Source: Apiospora phragmitis
Taxonomy: Eukaryota; Ascomycota; Sordariomycetes; Amphisphaeriales; Apiosporaceae
Reading direction: 5' to 3'
Assembly: GCA_038363925.1 (NCBI GenBank)
Contig: JAQQWL010000008.1
Span: 2,232,001 to 2,296,000 of the forward strand
Length of the DNA: 64,000 nt
Numbering within the stretch: the stretch's first letter is position 1; every line of letters starts with the position of its first letter. A program made the translations under genes and the position numbers. A model generated the notes under the pieces. The model saw only the letters and a program-made list of their open reading frames with translations. It did not search any database and was not told where the DNA came from. Of this stretch, positions 44,915-57,800 are shown piece after piece.

Positions 44915-46039
44915 CGTCTCTGTGGGATGCGGCTTGTAGTGCGTCGTATGGACGGGGCTGGAACGTGGTCAGTATCGTGAACAAGAAATGGAAAATACAT
45001 GGAATAGCTGACGCTGCGACTTTGGACCCCATCGTAAAGAGGAAATGGAATGCCTGGCTGTGATATGTTTGTGAATTGAATCGACGTTGCTCTCAAGAGC
45101 TTGATATCCGTTAGAAGCAACAAGTGAACTGCGAAAACTCGTGCAATATATATAACATGTTCTCCGAGCTTGATGACTTCGGGAAATCCCCATAATGACA
45201 GCTCCAACATCTCAGGAAGCCGGCAGCTATTTGCTATGTGTAAATCAATTCGAGGTAATCTTAATGACTTCGTGAATTCATCATGATGACAGTTTTTCCA
45301 TTTAAAAAGGAAGCCGGCAGCCATTCGCTTTGTGTAAACCACTTTGATCTAATTTTGATGACATGCAAACCTTAAAGAGAGACTCCGCACGAGTACCCGT
45401 CGTACTAACTAACTGACGCACCAAGTACGGTCCGGACCTGGAAGGCCTGAATGTGGTGCGAGCGCAATCACCAGCAGCATTATTCACGATCACGATTCGA
45501 GTGGAGCTGAGAATATAGGATTGAGTAATTCGACTAGATTGATGCCCGCCCCGCTCGAGACGACTGATCTTCCTTCGAAGCGTATGTTAGACATCACTAC
45601 TCGCGTTGCCCCTGGTTTCGACAGACCCCATCCAACACATATCGAGGTTCTGCAGTGGGACATTGACACATCGCCCCACGGTCTGGATCAAGGACAGAGA
45701 GGTGCCAAGGAATCACGTCGTCAGGTACACGCACGCCGCAAACCAATCAGAAGTCAGCTCGACCATTCGTTCGAGGTTCGACGGAGAGAAGGCCCGAATA
45801 GTGGTACGGTAGACGACTGTAGTACTCCCAAAGACTTTCAAACGCATCAGAACCACGACCCCTGTTCGATTTGGAGTGGGGTTCTTCTTTTCCTGTTGTT
45901 TGTCTCCTATCTACCTCCGTATATGGGTGATATATGGTGGTGGTCCCCAGGGGACCAGGCTCACCCCGGATAATCACTATGTACCGCCAGACCCTGACCT
46001 TTCTAATGGCGGCATCGATGAAGTTCTGATCCTTGATGA
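44915..46039. other. Intergenic region, cluster edge
   Basis: 1.1 kb of 5' flank of the dehydrogenase, then sequence of low coding quality. A repeated theme (cttcgggaaatccccataatgacagc / cttcgtgaattcatcatgatgacag, with aagccggcagc after each, near 45180-45320) suggests a small diverged tandem duplication. Confidence 0.45.
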
Positions 46040-46440
46040 TAACTATAAGGGGAGAGTCAGTAATAAGGCAGGAGAGAGCCCCTTTAAGCGTCTCAGCTCC
46101 AGGACGGCTCTCCAGGCCTTTGGCCGCCGCTTCGGCGATGTGTTCCTTGCACTTAAGCTTCGTGTCCATGATGACCCCAAGGATCTTGACGTGCTCCTTG
46201 GGGCGCACCTCCTGTCCTTTAGTGGTGAAGGGTGTCGGGCCGGCCTTGTGCGGCTTGCGGGCAAAGTGAATGATGGCCGTCTTGTCCGCTTCGAACGTTG
46301 CACCACCTCTCCTTTCCCACGCGAGGGCATCCTAAATAATAGCATTTATGCCTTCGCGGTTGTTTTCCGCCGTAGGGCCTGTAACCCAAGCTGTAGAATG
46401 GTCGACAAGGGCGATGGTACCATTATATAGTAGTCGATTT
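46040..46440 (-). mobile_element. LINE (Tad-like) reverse transcriptase fragment
   Basis: The minus strand encodes a stretch of a non-LTR retrotransposon reverse transcriptase: VDHSTAWVTGP, NNREGINAII, then a TAG, DALAWERRGGATFEADKT, IIHFARKP, VKILGVIMDTKLKCKEH, AEAAAKGLE, followed by a frame change and LELRRLKGLSP. These are the palm/thumb blocks of Tad1-clade LINEs. Only about 130 codons remain, with no endonuclease or RNase H. The in-frame TAG sits where a CAG would be expected (CpA to TpA). The fragment is dead and lies between the terpenoid cluster and the sirtuin gene. Confidence 0.85.
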
Positions 46441-46655
46441 GCCACTATACTAGATCCGCGTTAACGAAGAGGAACAAATTTAACGATAAAAGAGACCTGT
46501 AAAGTAGGCTCGCAAGGAGGAGAATGACCATGCCTGTTATAGCTTTTTGACATGCTGGAGTTCCAAGGGGGTATAGTTGCAATGTAAGCTTAGAGCAACA
46601 TCTGGTCGCGAGGCGGGTTGGTATCCAAACCGCCTAGCGCTCGGATGTTGCTCTT

Positions 46656-48112
<1,457 letters not shown>

Positions 48113-48809
48113 CTTGCGCCGTCAGTTGGATCGAGGACGCGATCCTTTCTCTTGGGGGTGGCGGTTCTTGTTCTTGTGTTTGCGACCTATGATGACAACG
48201 ATTGGGAGAAATCGTGAGGTATTGATGCGATCAGTTCACGCGCGTCTGAAGTGATCGGATAAATACCTGACGATTTCGTAGGATTTCGGTCTACGACTGT
48301 AGAGATGTAGGCTGCCGGGTTTTGAAATGGGATGGAATAAGTAAATTGAAGTCGCTGCCTAATTCGCGAATTGCGGCAAAGATTCCTCTGACATCGCTCT
48401 GACGTTTGATGTGGGGGTGGAGCCAGCACTAGAAGCTTTCATCTTATCGCTAAGCCACCCCCCCTGAGCCGTCCAACTCGCCCCTATCACGAGACTTGAG
48501 GACCACATATCACTTCCCGTGGTTGACAACACAACACTATGTTGCTATAATACTCCGGTATGAATGCAATTGTAAGATATTCTCGACATCGCTAGTTGTT
48601 TACATAGGAAGACTTGCTATCATTGTAGACATATAATAGAGCCAGAAGCCCAGCCGAGAATAGATCAGTGTGACCGACGCTGGCAATTAGCTGTTTCAAA
48701 GACCCGACTACCATAATGTGTAATGGATTGATCTAGTGTCAGAAGTGACTGTGAATTGTACAAGTACCTAAATCCCTGCAGCATGTACTGCTGTAGCAAG
48801 GCCCTCATC
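48113..48809. other. Intergenic spacer
   Basis: 5' flank of the sirtuin gene; nothing recognisable. Confidence 0.45.
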
Positions 48810-50772
48810 TCACTTCGCTTCGAGCACGCCGATGAGGCTCTCCAGCTCACATATAACCGGGCCATAGACGGCGTCCTACAGCTGGGGACTGCTGAGGTCG
48901 CACCCCTGACCAAAGTCGCATTCGATGCACTTCAGCGTGAGATCCTGGTACCTCGGGCCTAGACGGGCGTTGTGCTTACTCGCCAGCTTCCGAACAGCGA
49001 CTACGTCGTCCACGCTGATGAGAGCGCTTCATCTGCCGATCTGTAGGAGTACAACCCCGAGACTATAGATAGTCAAGTTGCGAATTCCGTGCTGAAGTCT
49101 GGCTACCTCGAAGGTGGAGTCGGAGTCAGCCTATTGGTCATCGTGTCCCTCCACTATCATCATATCTGGGTATCTTCGTCGCACTCGGGCGGAAAATCGA
49201 GACATGTGCCCACATGGAGGGTCCGCAGACAATCAGATATGTCGACCAGATCGCTCTCCTCCACATACGACAGATCAGACAGAGACCAGTACTGCTTCCA
49301 CCATGGGGTTGCGTGGAGCTTTAGCATGGCCTGGGCTATTTGGAGGACGAGTCGAAGCTGCTGTGGGATGGGAAGGTCGGCATCGAGAGCTCTTCTGAAA
49401 ATATTCAGGGCCGGGACGGTTTCCGCACCCTTTTTGACTACTGCCACCTTGCTCGAGACGAAGACATGACGCAGGCTGTCTGGCGTGTCAATGTAACACT
49501 CAGCTGCGTTTGATATGGCTGCCATATAGTAGAACGTGCCACATACGTCCAAGCACTTGCGAAGGTCTATGGTCAGCTATGGGGCCACTGTCCGTCGAAA
49601 GAGTGGTTCCTGTGGATCGTGGAGAGGAGGCTGATAGCGACCGGACTACTGTTTCGGTGGTTGTTGAGGTTGTTGTCGAACATGCCTCTACCTTGCACGG
49701 TAGATCATGTGAGGGCTTTGCTTTGGCGCATTCGGTGCTCGCTTTCACCCACTTTCTTGGCTGCGCAAGGTAATCACTTTTCCCGTCAGGTTTTGCCAAT
49801 AATAAGACAGTAGGGTTGAACCGAACTGTCGTCCTCAACCTTGACGTTAAGCGCTGGGGTCGAATAACCATGTTGATGGGTGACCTGCAATTGGTTAGAC
49901 TGACTCCGTGCTACTGTTTGTAAACCCTGAAGGGGTCATCGCTTACGCTCGAGTCTCAAAGCCATGAATTCCTTTGCAATAGAACGAAATATGAAGGTCC
50001 TGATCGTTTGGCGTCTCGAGTGTAAAGCCCAAGAGATGTTGCATATGCATCGTTTCTGTACACGACCAGCAATACTTGATGGCGGTGGACAGTGATCGTG
50101 CATACTCGCTCATCACCTTGTAGGTTCTGGGCATCTTGGTGGAACTACATATTTGAGAGCATGTGCGGCGGGTATGCACTTGGGCAGCCATCTTCCGTAG
50201 TCGCTCCAGTTCTTGGTTGAGGTCCTTGATGTTCTCCAACCTGCTTTCCCAGGAAGACTTTAGCAGCATGAAGCTGAAGGCCTCATTCGCTCGCTCAGTC
50301 GCAGTGAGCTACATCACGGCGATTAGCAGTGCAGCAAGAAAGGCATCGTACTAGTGGGTAAAGTAAACTCGCTTTGACATCCCGCCCGAACTCGTCTGAT
50401 GTTTTGTTCAGTATTTCACCCAATTCCAGCACCTGTTCGTTGATCTCGGAAATCACCCCCTTGACGTCGCCGTGCTTGCGACCTAGATACCCCTTAAGTT
50501 TGAGATTAAGCCCAGGGGTTTCCCACAGAGCACTTTCCGGGTCTTCAATCATGAAAGCGACATCGTCAGAATCAATGACCTCCTGTAGCAACAGATGACA
50601 TTCATCGAGGAAGATGTGAGTTTGGGTTACAAACGCCGTTTTGAGGCATTTCAGTTCACGCTTGTGGTGGCGTACGTAATAAGCGAATCTTCGACTGGGC
50701 AACTGTAAATCCTTTGATGGCAGTTAAACACAAAGGAGCAATCCCAAGGGCTAGGGATATTGGGTCGGCCAT
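48810..50772 (-). pseudogene. Decayed DUF7580 / HeLo-associated type protein
   Basis: Fragments in the expected order: start MADPISLALGIAPLCLTAIKG at 50772; HHKRELKCLKTAF with LDECHLLLQEVID (helical N-domain); LENIKDLNQELERL; a central HMQHLLGFTLE region; LDADLPIPQQLRLVLQIAQAML; WWKQYWSLSDL; and near the end LTLKCIECDFG with DAVYGPVICELESL. I recall this order in fungal DUF7580 proteins, often linked to HeLo/prion-inhibition or nonself-recognition genes. Breaks: a one-base loss near 50673, a frame change with in-frame stop in the 49.55-49.65 kb part, a stop at about 49160, and a TAG at 48876-48878 where CAG (Gln) fits. Plausible introns lie at about 50.36-50.29 kb and 49.95-49.88 kb. With several independent lesions the gene is very probably non-functional. 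It is divergent from the truncated gene at 51.2 kb. Confidence 0.6.
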
Positions 50773-51165
50773 TATGCTATCGCAGCGACATCAATACGCA
50801 ACAGAGGATTATTGTGGGAAGGGTTGAATACAGGAAGGAGCTGAGGCAACGCACTTCTTTTCTTCGTCAAGTCTTATTCAGGCCAGTCAAGGACAACACA
50901 GAGCGGGGTAGCTGTTGCAGTGTAATAAGTACTGAAACTGAGCCATGCCGTAATTGCGATTGCTGCCGACGTCGCTGCTTATCTTCATGCAAACCGTCAG
51001 CTAAGCCAGCCAATGAGTTGAATACGATATGCGACTCCGCTTTCTCGAGCAGCCAGCCGAGGTTGACACCTACAGCGATGACTCTGTTCTCTAAGCTCAA
51101 CATTCACGCCTCCAACACCATACAGCTGCCATCCTATTCTCTTGAGCCCATTTCTCTATTGAGAA
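50773..51165. other. Divergent spacer
   Basis: Between the starts of the DUF7580 pseudogene and the truncated plus-strand gene. No clear element. Confidence 0.4.
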
Positions 51166-52252
51166 ATGCGTGCTATGAAGGAATCCTCGTCTTCCTTTTC
51201 CGTCGGGGGGGGGGGGCGAGGCGGGGGAGCTTCACGTGGTACGGAACCTCAAGTACAGCAACGGCCATATGACCGACGACCTTACCGTTCCCACGAAAAG
51301 ACTACCAGTATCGCAAAGCTTTTCGCCGTCGCCTCTGAGCTATGGCGCACCATACTGCAAGCTTTGTCGAACCAAGACTTGTGCGGAAAGGCATCATTGA
51401 ACAAGCTACAAAGTGTTTACAGCTATTTTTCTCTTTGGGCTGACGGCTACGGAGTTCAAAGCGGGAAGTTCCAAGATGAAATTCGCAACTCCCATAGAGC
51501 CGGGGATCTCTCCATAAGGCTTTTGCAGAATATCTGCACGACGCTGAGTCGAAGTTCGCCGAACAACTTCCCGCTAAATGAAAATAATACTGACTTTAGC
51601 CTTTCCAGGACTGATCCCCTTACTTAAGGCTCAAAACGCGCCCGGCATGTCGCTTAAAGTGGCGGAGGTTTCTCTCGAAGCCGAAAGGCTGGTATTACTA
51701 ATTCAAGGGGACCATTGCAGCGATGACTCGAGTGATGATGATGATGATGATAGATCCGCGGACTTGCCACAAACATCTGAGAGCCTGGAACAAATTGCCG
51801 CAGAACTACGAACGGATACTCAATGCCTGATGGATCTGGGCGACAGTTTCGAGGATCAAATCAAGAATCCTATCGTCAGCGAGGCAGCGGCAAACCCGAG
51901 CGACTACAATACCTGGATACCTTCAGTTCATTTCATTAAACGTATCCTTCTAAGGTATCCGAAGTGTGAGATTGACATGATTCAATGTCTTGGCGAGGCC
52001 ATCTGGTTACGGCTGTCGAAATACGAGGGGACTAAACTTCGACGTACCTCCCAAAGAGCAGGCTATCAGGATGAGACCGCGAAGCTGGACGAAGTGGTTG
52101 AACCCAGCTCTTTAGACTCAATAGGCAAGAGGAGACCCGCTTCTTCTCTCGATGTATCGTTATTCCAGTATTCCGCCAACAATACGGCTGATACTATCGG
52201 TGAAACGCCCGAAGCAGGATTCAATATATTAAGCATCCTCCCTCTAAGCTAA
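51166..52252 (+). pseudogene. Truncated gene, N-terminal region of a fungal ankyrin/C2H2-associated protein
   Basis: Two open stretches in different frames (51166-51627 and 51578-52252) carry parts of the helical N-terminal region that many large fungal hypothetical proteins with C-terminal C2H2 zinc fingers or ankyrin repeats share. The parts are IAKLFAVASELWRTILQAL, GDLSIRLLQNICTTLS, an acidic DDSSDDDDDD linker, SESLEQIAAELRTDTQCLMDL and LGEAIWLRLSKYEGTKL. The link between the frames could be an intron I cannot place or a frameshift near 51,600. The second frame ends (FNILSILPLS, TAA 52250-52252) exactly where a transposon end with TA target site begins, so the downstream half of the gene is gone. 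A G12 run lies at about 51207. Family recognition is from pattern memory only. Confidence 0.5.
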
Positions 52253-53508
52253 AGCACCCCTCCACGGACCACCCCTTCGCGGACTAGAAAACCTACTAAA
52301 CATACCCTTTTAATTCAAGTTATTTCTATAGCTAAAATTAGTTAAGACATGCTATTTTTTAGAATTTTTAATAATAATATAGTCCTTTGTTTTCGTTTTA
52401 TCGTTTTCTATTCCCTTTATATCGTTCTGCGGCCTGCTTAGTACCTTAACGTCGGTGGATTCGTTTTTAAATACGACCCTACCCCTTAGCCTCCGCTTAG
52501 CTCGTCGTATATCAGCTATACGAATAAATCGCTATCCCGGTATAATTCTTACTTTTTAATATATTTTAATGGTTTTTTTATTAATTTTAATTTAAAGATA
52601 ATTAATTTAAGCTTTAAAGCTCGTAATTTTATTAATTTATTTATTAAAGGCTTTATTAGTTTTATAATAAAGAGTTTTTAAAAAGAGAAATTAAAAGTAA
52701 GGTTTATAGCGGCTAGATTTTAATTATTATTTCTTAATACCTAACTATTAAAAGGTGTTTCGATAAGTGTTAAGGATAATTTAGCGACGAAATCGAGCGA
52801 CGATTCTTTATTAATTATTAAGGGTAGCTCTAGATATAGTTAAACGACACCTTTATCCTTTAAAATAATATATTTCGATAATAAAGGTTTCGATCGATCT
52901 CGTGAATAAATATTAGTTATCTTTTAAATATTTTAAATCGTTAAAGGAGTTAAAATATTAATTTTAGCCTAGCGGTATATTTTTAATATATTTAATTTAA
53001 TAAGCTTAAGTTTAAAGATTACGTTTAGATATACTTTTAAAAAGATTTTTAACCTTTTTTTTAATAACTTAAAAACTTTTATATTTAAAACTTATATAAT
53101 ATAGCTTATAAAAAACAAGCTATATTTTATTAATAAAATAAATTTATAAAAAATCTTCGTTTAAATATAAATTATAGTCGTTATAAATTAAAATAACTTA
53201 TTTATTATTATAATAAAATCGAATATAACGAATAAAAACATCTTAAATTTAATTTAATACTATAAGATTATTAGTTTATCTTTTAAGCGATGCTTTAAAC
53301 CGCTAGTTATTTTAAAAATAATTAACGGCGGGAGGGCTACCCTATTATAGCTTATATACTTTAGGGTAATAATTTATTCCCTTTTTTCGACTTTTTTTTT
53401 TAAAAGTTAAATAGCTATTAGCTTTAATAATTACTTAATAGTTATTATTAACGCTTTAATTAATACTTATTTTATTAATATTATAAAAACGGTTAAAAAA
53501 ATATTAAT
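52252..53508 (-). mobile_element. RIP-degraded element, probably another TIR DNA transposon (left end)
   Basis: Base composition drops abruptly at 52,260-52,300. The edge reads TA then AAGCACCCCTCCACGGACC followed by a near-copy ACCCCTTCGCGGACT, a doubled end motif similar in design to the pogo ends of copy A. On the minus strand, 52,390-52,530 reads in one frame as RRAKRRLRGRVVFKNES, resembling a basic transposase C-terminus. The rest has almost no CpA or TpG and shows no recognisable domain. The other end was not found: the block is interrupted at 53,511 by pogo copy B, and the matching AT-rich part may resume at 62,974-63,170. Confidence 0.45.
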
Positions 53509-54147
53509 TAATGTATCCTATAAGCGAATATCCTATATAAGCGAATATTTTATTTTTTTACACCCTTTTCGATAAAATATAAGTTAATTTTATCATAACG
53601 TATTTAATATATTAAAATTAATCGGAATCTTTATTTTTAAATATTTCTATATTATTTTAATAAGTACGCGTATTATACCCGAGCTTTCCGCAGATTTTAT
53701 AGCGTTATAAGCGTGTTTTAAATATCTTTATATAATTACTTTTTCGACGCGATTTATTTTATAATTATTTATTAACGTTTTTTTAAAACTATAAGTCTTT
53801 TTTAGCTTATATATAAAATAATTCTCTATTTTATAGCCGTTTGTTTTTATACGGCGGCGCCGGTTAAGTATTTTATTTATTATTTAAAGTGTCGCGTTTT
53901 TACTTTTTAAAAGAGTAATTCGGTATATAATATATATTATAACTTTTATAATTTAATTAAAACTAATTAAAACTAATTAAAACTTATTAAAATAAATATT
54001 AAAAATTTATTTTAATATTATACGATACGGTTTCGAATATATTCGGTTTAAGATTAAGCCTTAATCGAGTTATTTAAAGTTTTTAACTTTTAAAGAATAA
54101 GTAGGTCAAAAAACGTCCCCGGAGGTATTAAAATATATAGCTTTATA

Positions 54148-54809
54148 TGTTATAACTCGACCTAATCATGCGGCTAAAAGACCCCATTTACCGGCACGGG
54201 GATACGATAACCCGGTCCGGCTACGATACTATAACTAGTAATCGCACCACCGGCTATATTAATATACACGTAGCCATACTTTAATAGCGTGTGATAAAAT
54301 AAGCGGCCCTAGCCCGCGTAACGATAAAAACGAATAAAAATAAATATAATAATAAAGAATAATAAGTCACGTAACGGACCCCGGAGCGATAAAAAGCACG
54401 ACGCTTAAAGTGAGCTAACTAAGGTTAGATCACCGTAATCTAAAGGATAGATTACTATAAGCTAGTAACGAAATTATTATAAGCTTATAAGTAATTTAAA
54501 GGATTAATAAAAAAGGAATTAAATATATAATAAAAAATATTTTTTATATATTTTATATAAATACTTTTTATTTTAATAATTAATTTAAATATTAATTGAA
54601 TTTATTAATAAAATAAATAACTTTAATAACTTTATTATAAATATTTTTAAATCTATATATTCTAATTACCTTCGTTTTTATAAACTATTACTTATAATAT
54701 TAATAAAAACGGACTTTTATCGCACGTTTAAATACTTTTTTATATTATTAATATAAACTTTAATACGTCTTACTAAGTTTCTTTTAAAACTTAAATAGCG
54801 TTTATTATA
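54148..54809 (+). repeat. Left LTR of the gypsy element
   Basis: Starts TGTTA and aligns throughout with 61065-61724, differing mostly by C/T and G/A changes expected from RIP. Confidence 0.92.
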
Positions 54810-57800
54810 TTTTAATTATTTTTATTTTTACGAATTATTATTTAAACTTTCGAATAATAATACTATAAGAATTATATCTATACCTGGCTTTAATAATATC
54901 GTTTAATAAGGAAAGGTCCTTATCGCTACTCCTAGCACCTCTTAGCGAAACCCTGCTATAAAGGTCGATAGCGACGATAATAATAACGAGCCTACCCGAT
55001 AAGCGCTAGCTAAACGAATTAAAGAGCTCGAACAGGAAAGCGCTAATTATTAATACTATTACGTACGGCTCGAAAAAAAGCATAACGAGCTCCGAATTAA
55101 GGATACCCTAGAATAAACACTTTATAATATTAATAAGCTACGCGAAAAAGTATATCTCTTTTATATAACTATTAATATTATTTAAACCCCTATTACACTT
55201 AAAAAGGGTATAAAAATTAATACTTTAATATTATTTAACGGGATAAATAAAAACTTTTAAAACTTCCTTATTTAAATTAAGGCTTATTAACGATTTTATA
55301 AAAGGACGTTCTAAAACGCTACTTAACGAGTCGTCCACGTTACTTTATTTCTTAAAAATAAAATACTCGCTTAATTCGAACCCTATTTAAATAAACTTAT
55401 AAAAAATAATTAATAAGTTAAACTATACCGCATAAAGGTATAACGAATTTTCGAAAATTACGATAATTTCGAGCAGGTTTTTAAATCACTTTTTTAAAAC
55501 CCCGATAAAAAATAACAGGCGGAGAGGGAACTCGAAACCCTTAAATAAAAAGAATTAACCACCTCCTACACAGCCGAATTCTAACGTATCATAACTCGAT
55601 TAAACTATACCGAGGCTATTAAAATTATAATATATTATTAAGAATTAAAAAAAAAACGTTAAAAACGAACTTAGCCGGCTATATACACTTAATAATTTCC
55701 TTTTATATATAGAATTTATTATTAAAATCAATACTCTTATATATAAACAACGCCGCGAGAAACAAGGCGGACTACTATAATAAATTAATTGGATTTAAAC
55801 TAATACCGGACAACTATATTAATATAATAATATACCGCCTAGGAATATTATAACGTATAATTATTATAATAAACTTATAAATCTTGACGCTATTAAATAT
55901 AATAACTTAAATAAAAAATAACGCGTTACTTATTATAATTATTAAAAATAAAGATATTACGCTTAAAAATATCGAGTATTAAAAAAAAACTTCCGATAAA
56001 TATTAAACGAACGACACGTTAATATTATTAAGGTAGAAAATACTTTTATAATAGTTATTAAAAATAGTAACGTTATTATTAAACACGGCGACTTATTTTA
56101 AATAGTTTACTATAATAATAGGTACGCTTTACACTTAATAAATAAAAAAAGTATTAAATAGTTTTTAAAAGCCCCTAGGGGTAAAAGAAACCATAACCGG
56201 AGCGTTGCGATAATACGGAGGGAGCAACCCCTCTTATATAACAACGATAGCGACCCTACGGACGACACTATAAATTAACTAACGTAACCACCAGACTATG
56301 AACGTCTGATTAGTATGCCGATAAAGGAGCTAGTAAATAAGATCGTAAAGTTTAGAGACCTAAAGACTAATAAATAATTAGCTATCCCTAATATTCCTTA
56401 TTTCGATTTAAAACATTTACGCTAAATACTCATCACGGCTGGGTTTAATTAAGGAATTTATAGCAACTATATAATAAAAAACGATACTCGAATCTCCCTT
56501 ATGTACGAAAAACATTTTATATTCTTATAAATCTTATACGTATACGATACCTATATAAAACACCTCGCGGAGAAACTCGAATACGAATAGTTTCCCCGAA
56601 AGATCGGTAAACGACCTATTATATAATTATACCTTAACTATATTATCGAAAAAATCCGAACGTTAATCCTTAACGAACGGCATATATACTTATTAATATA
56701 AAAAAACTTATAATAATTACGATAATATTACTTAGGAGGACGAGATTAAAAGGAGTATTTCGAAAATCGATACCTTAAATACGCTTAAGAAAAATCGCGA
56801 GCTTATAAATATTTAAAAGAAAGCGCTTAACGGTTTTAAAATATATAAATATATATTTAATAAAAAAAAACCCTTAATATATTAAAAAACTTATAAAACG
56901 TTTATAAATTATTACGAACTTAATAAACTTTTAAACTACCCGAAAAACCTGAATCTTAAGTATTAAAAATAGTATTTTATATAGGGAGGAGTATAGAAAC
57001 ACCCTTACCGGTATATTAAAAAGCGCCTTATAAAGAATAAAAGAAATAATAGTAACGATACGAGGATTGATCGTAAAAGAATATTAATTACCTATAAGAG
57101 CAGCGTTCGGGAAATAAACGCCGCTTATTATAAAAAAACGATAATAAGCGGACTAAGACAGGTCCTTATATTAAATAACGGATAATCGAGCTATTTATAA
57201 GCATATTATATTAATAATAAGCGTAAAAAAAATTCATATTAAAGCGCTACTCGATAGCGGAATATAAAGAAACTATATTTTATTACGAATTATTAACCGC
57301 CTTAAATTCGAATAATAAGAGAAAAACGCCCTATACTAACTTAAAACTGTTAATAAAAGATTTATAACTTATAATAATAAAAAAGTATAAAAAAAAGTTA
57401 TAAACCTTTTAATTAATATTAAAAAACGTTATAAACGAATTATATATAATATTACAAATATTATAAAATACGATATAATTTTAAAAATACCTTAATTATA
57501 AGTAAATAATTTTAAAATTAATTAAAAAATAGGCTAATTTTAATAAAATATATTAAAAAAAGTTTAATTAATAAATAGCGGTTTAAAAAGTAACCTCCTA
57601 ATAAATTTAAAGTCTTTAAAATATATATTATTATTAGGGAACCTAAGCCGGACGTTATAACGATTATATTAAAAAAGTACCGGTAATTCGAAGCTCTCTT
57701 TAATAAAAAATTAAAAACAGGCTTACTGTTTTATACACAGTAAAATCATAAAAGACCTTTTAAAAATAGGAAAAAAACCCTATTTATACCTATATATAAA

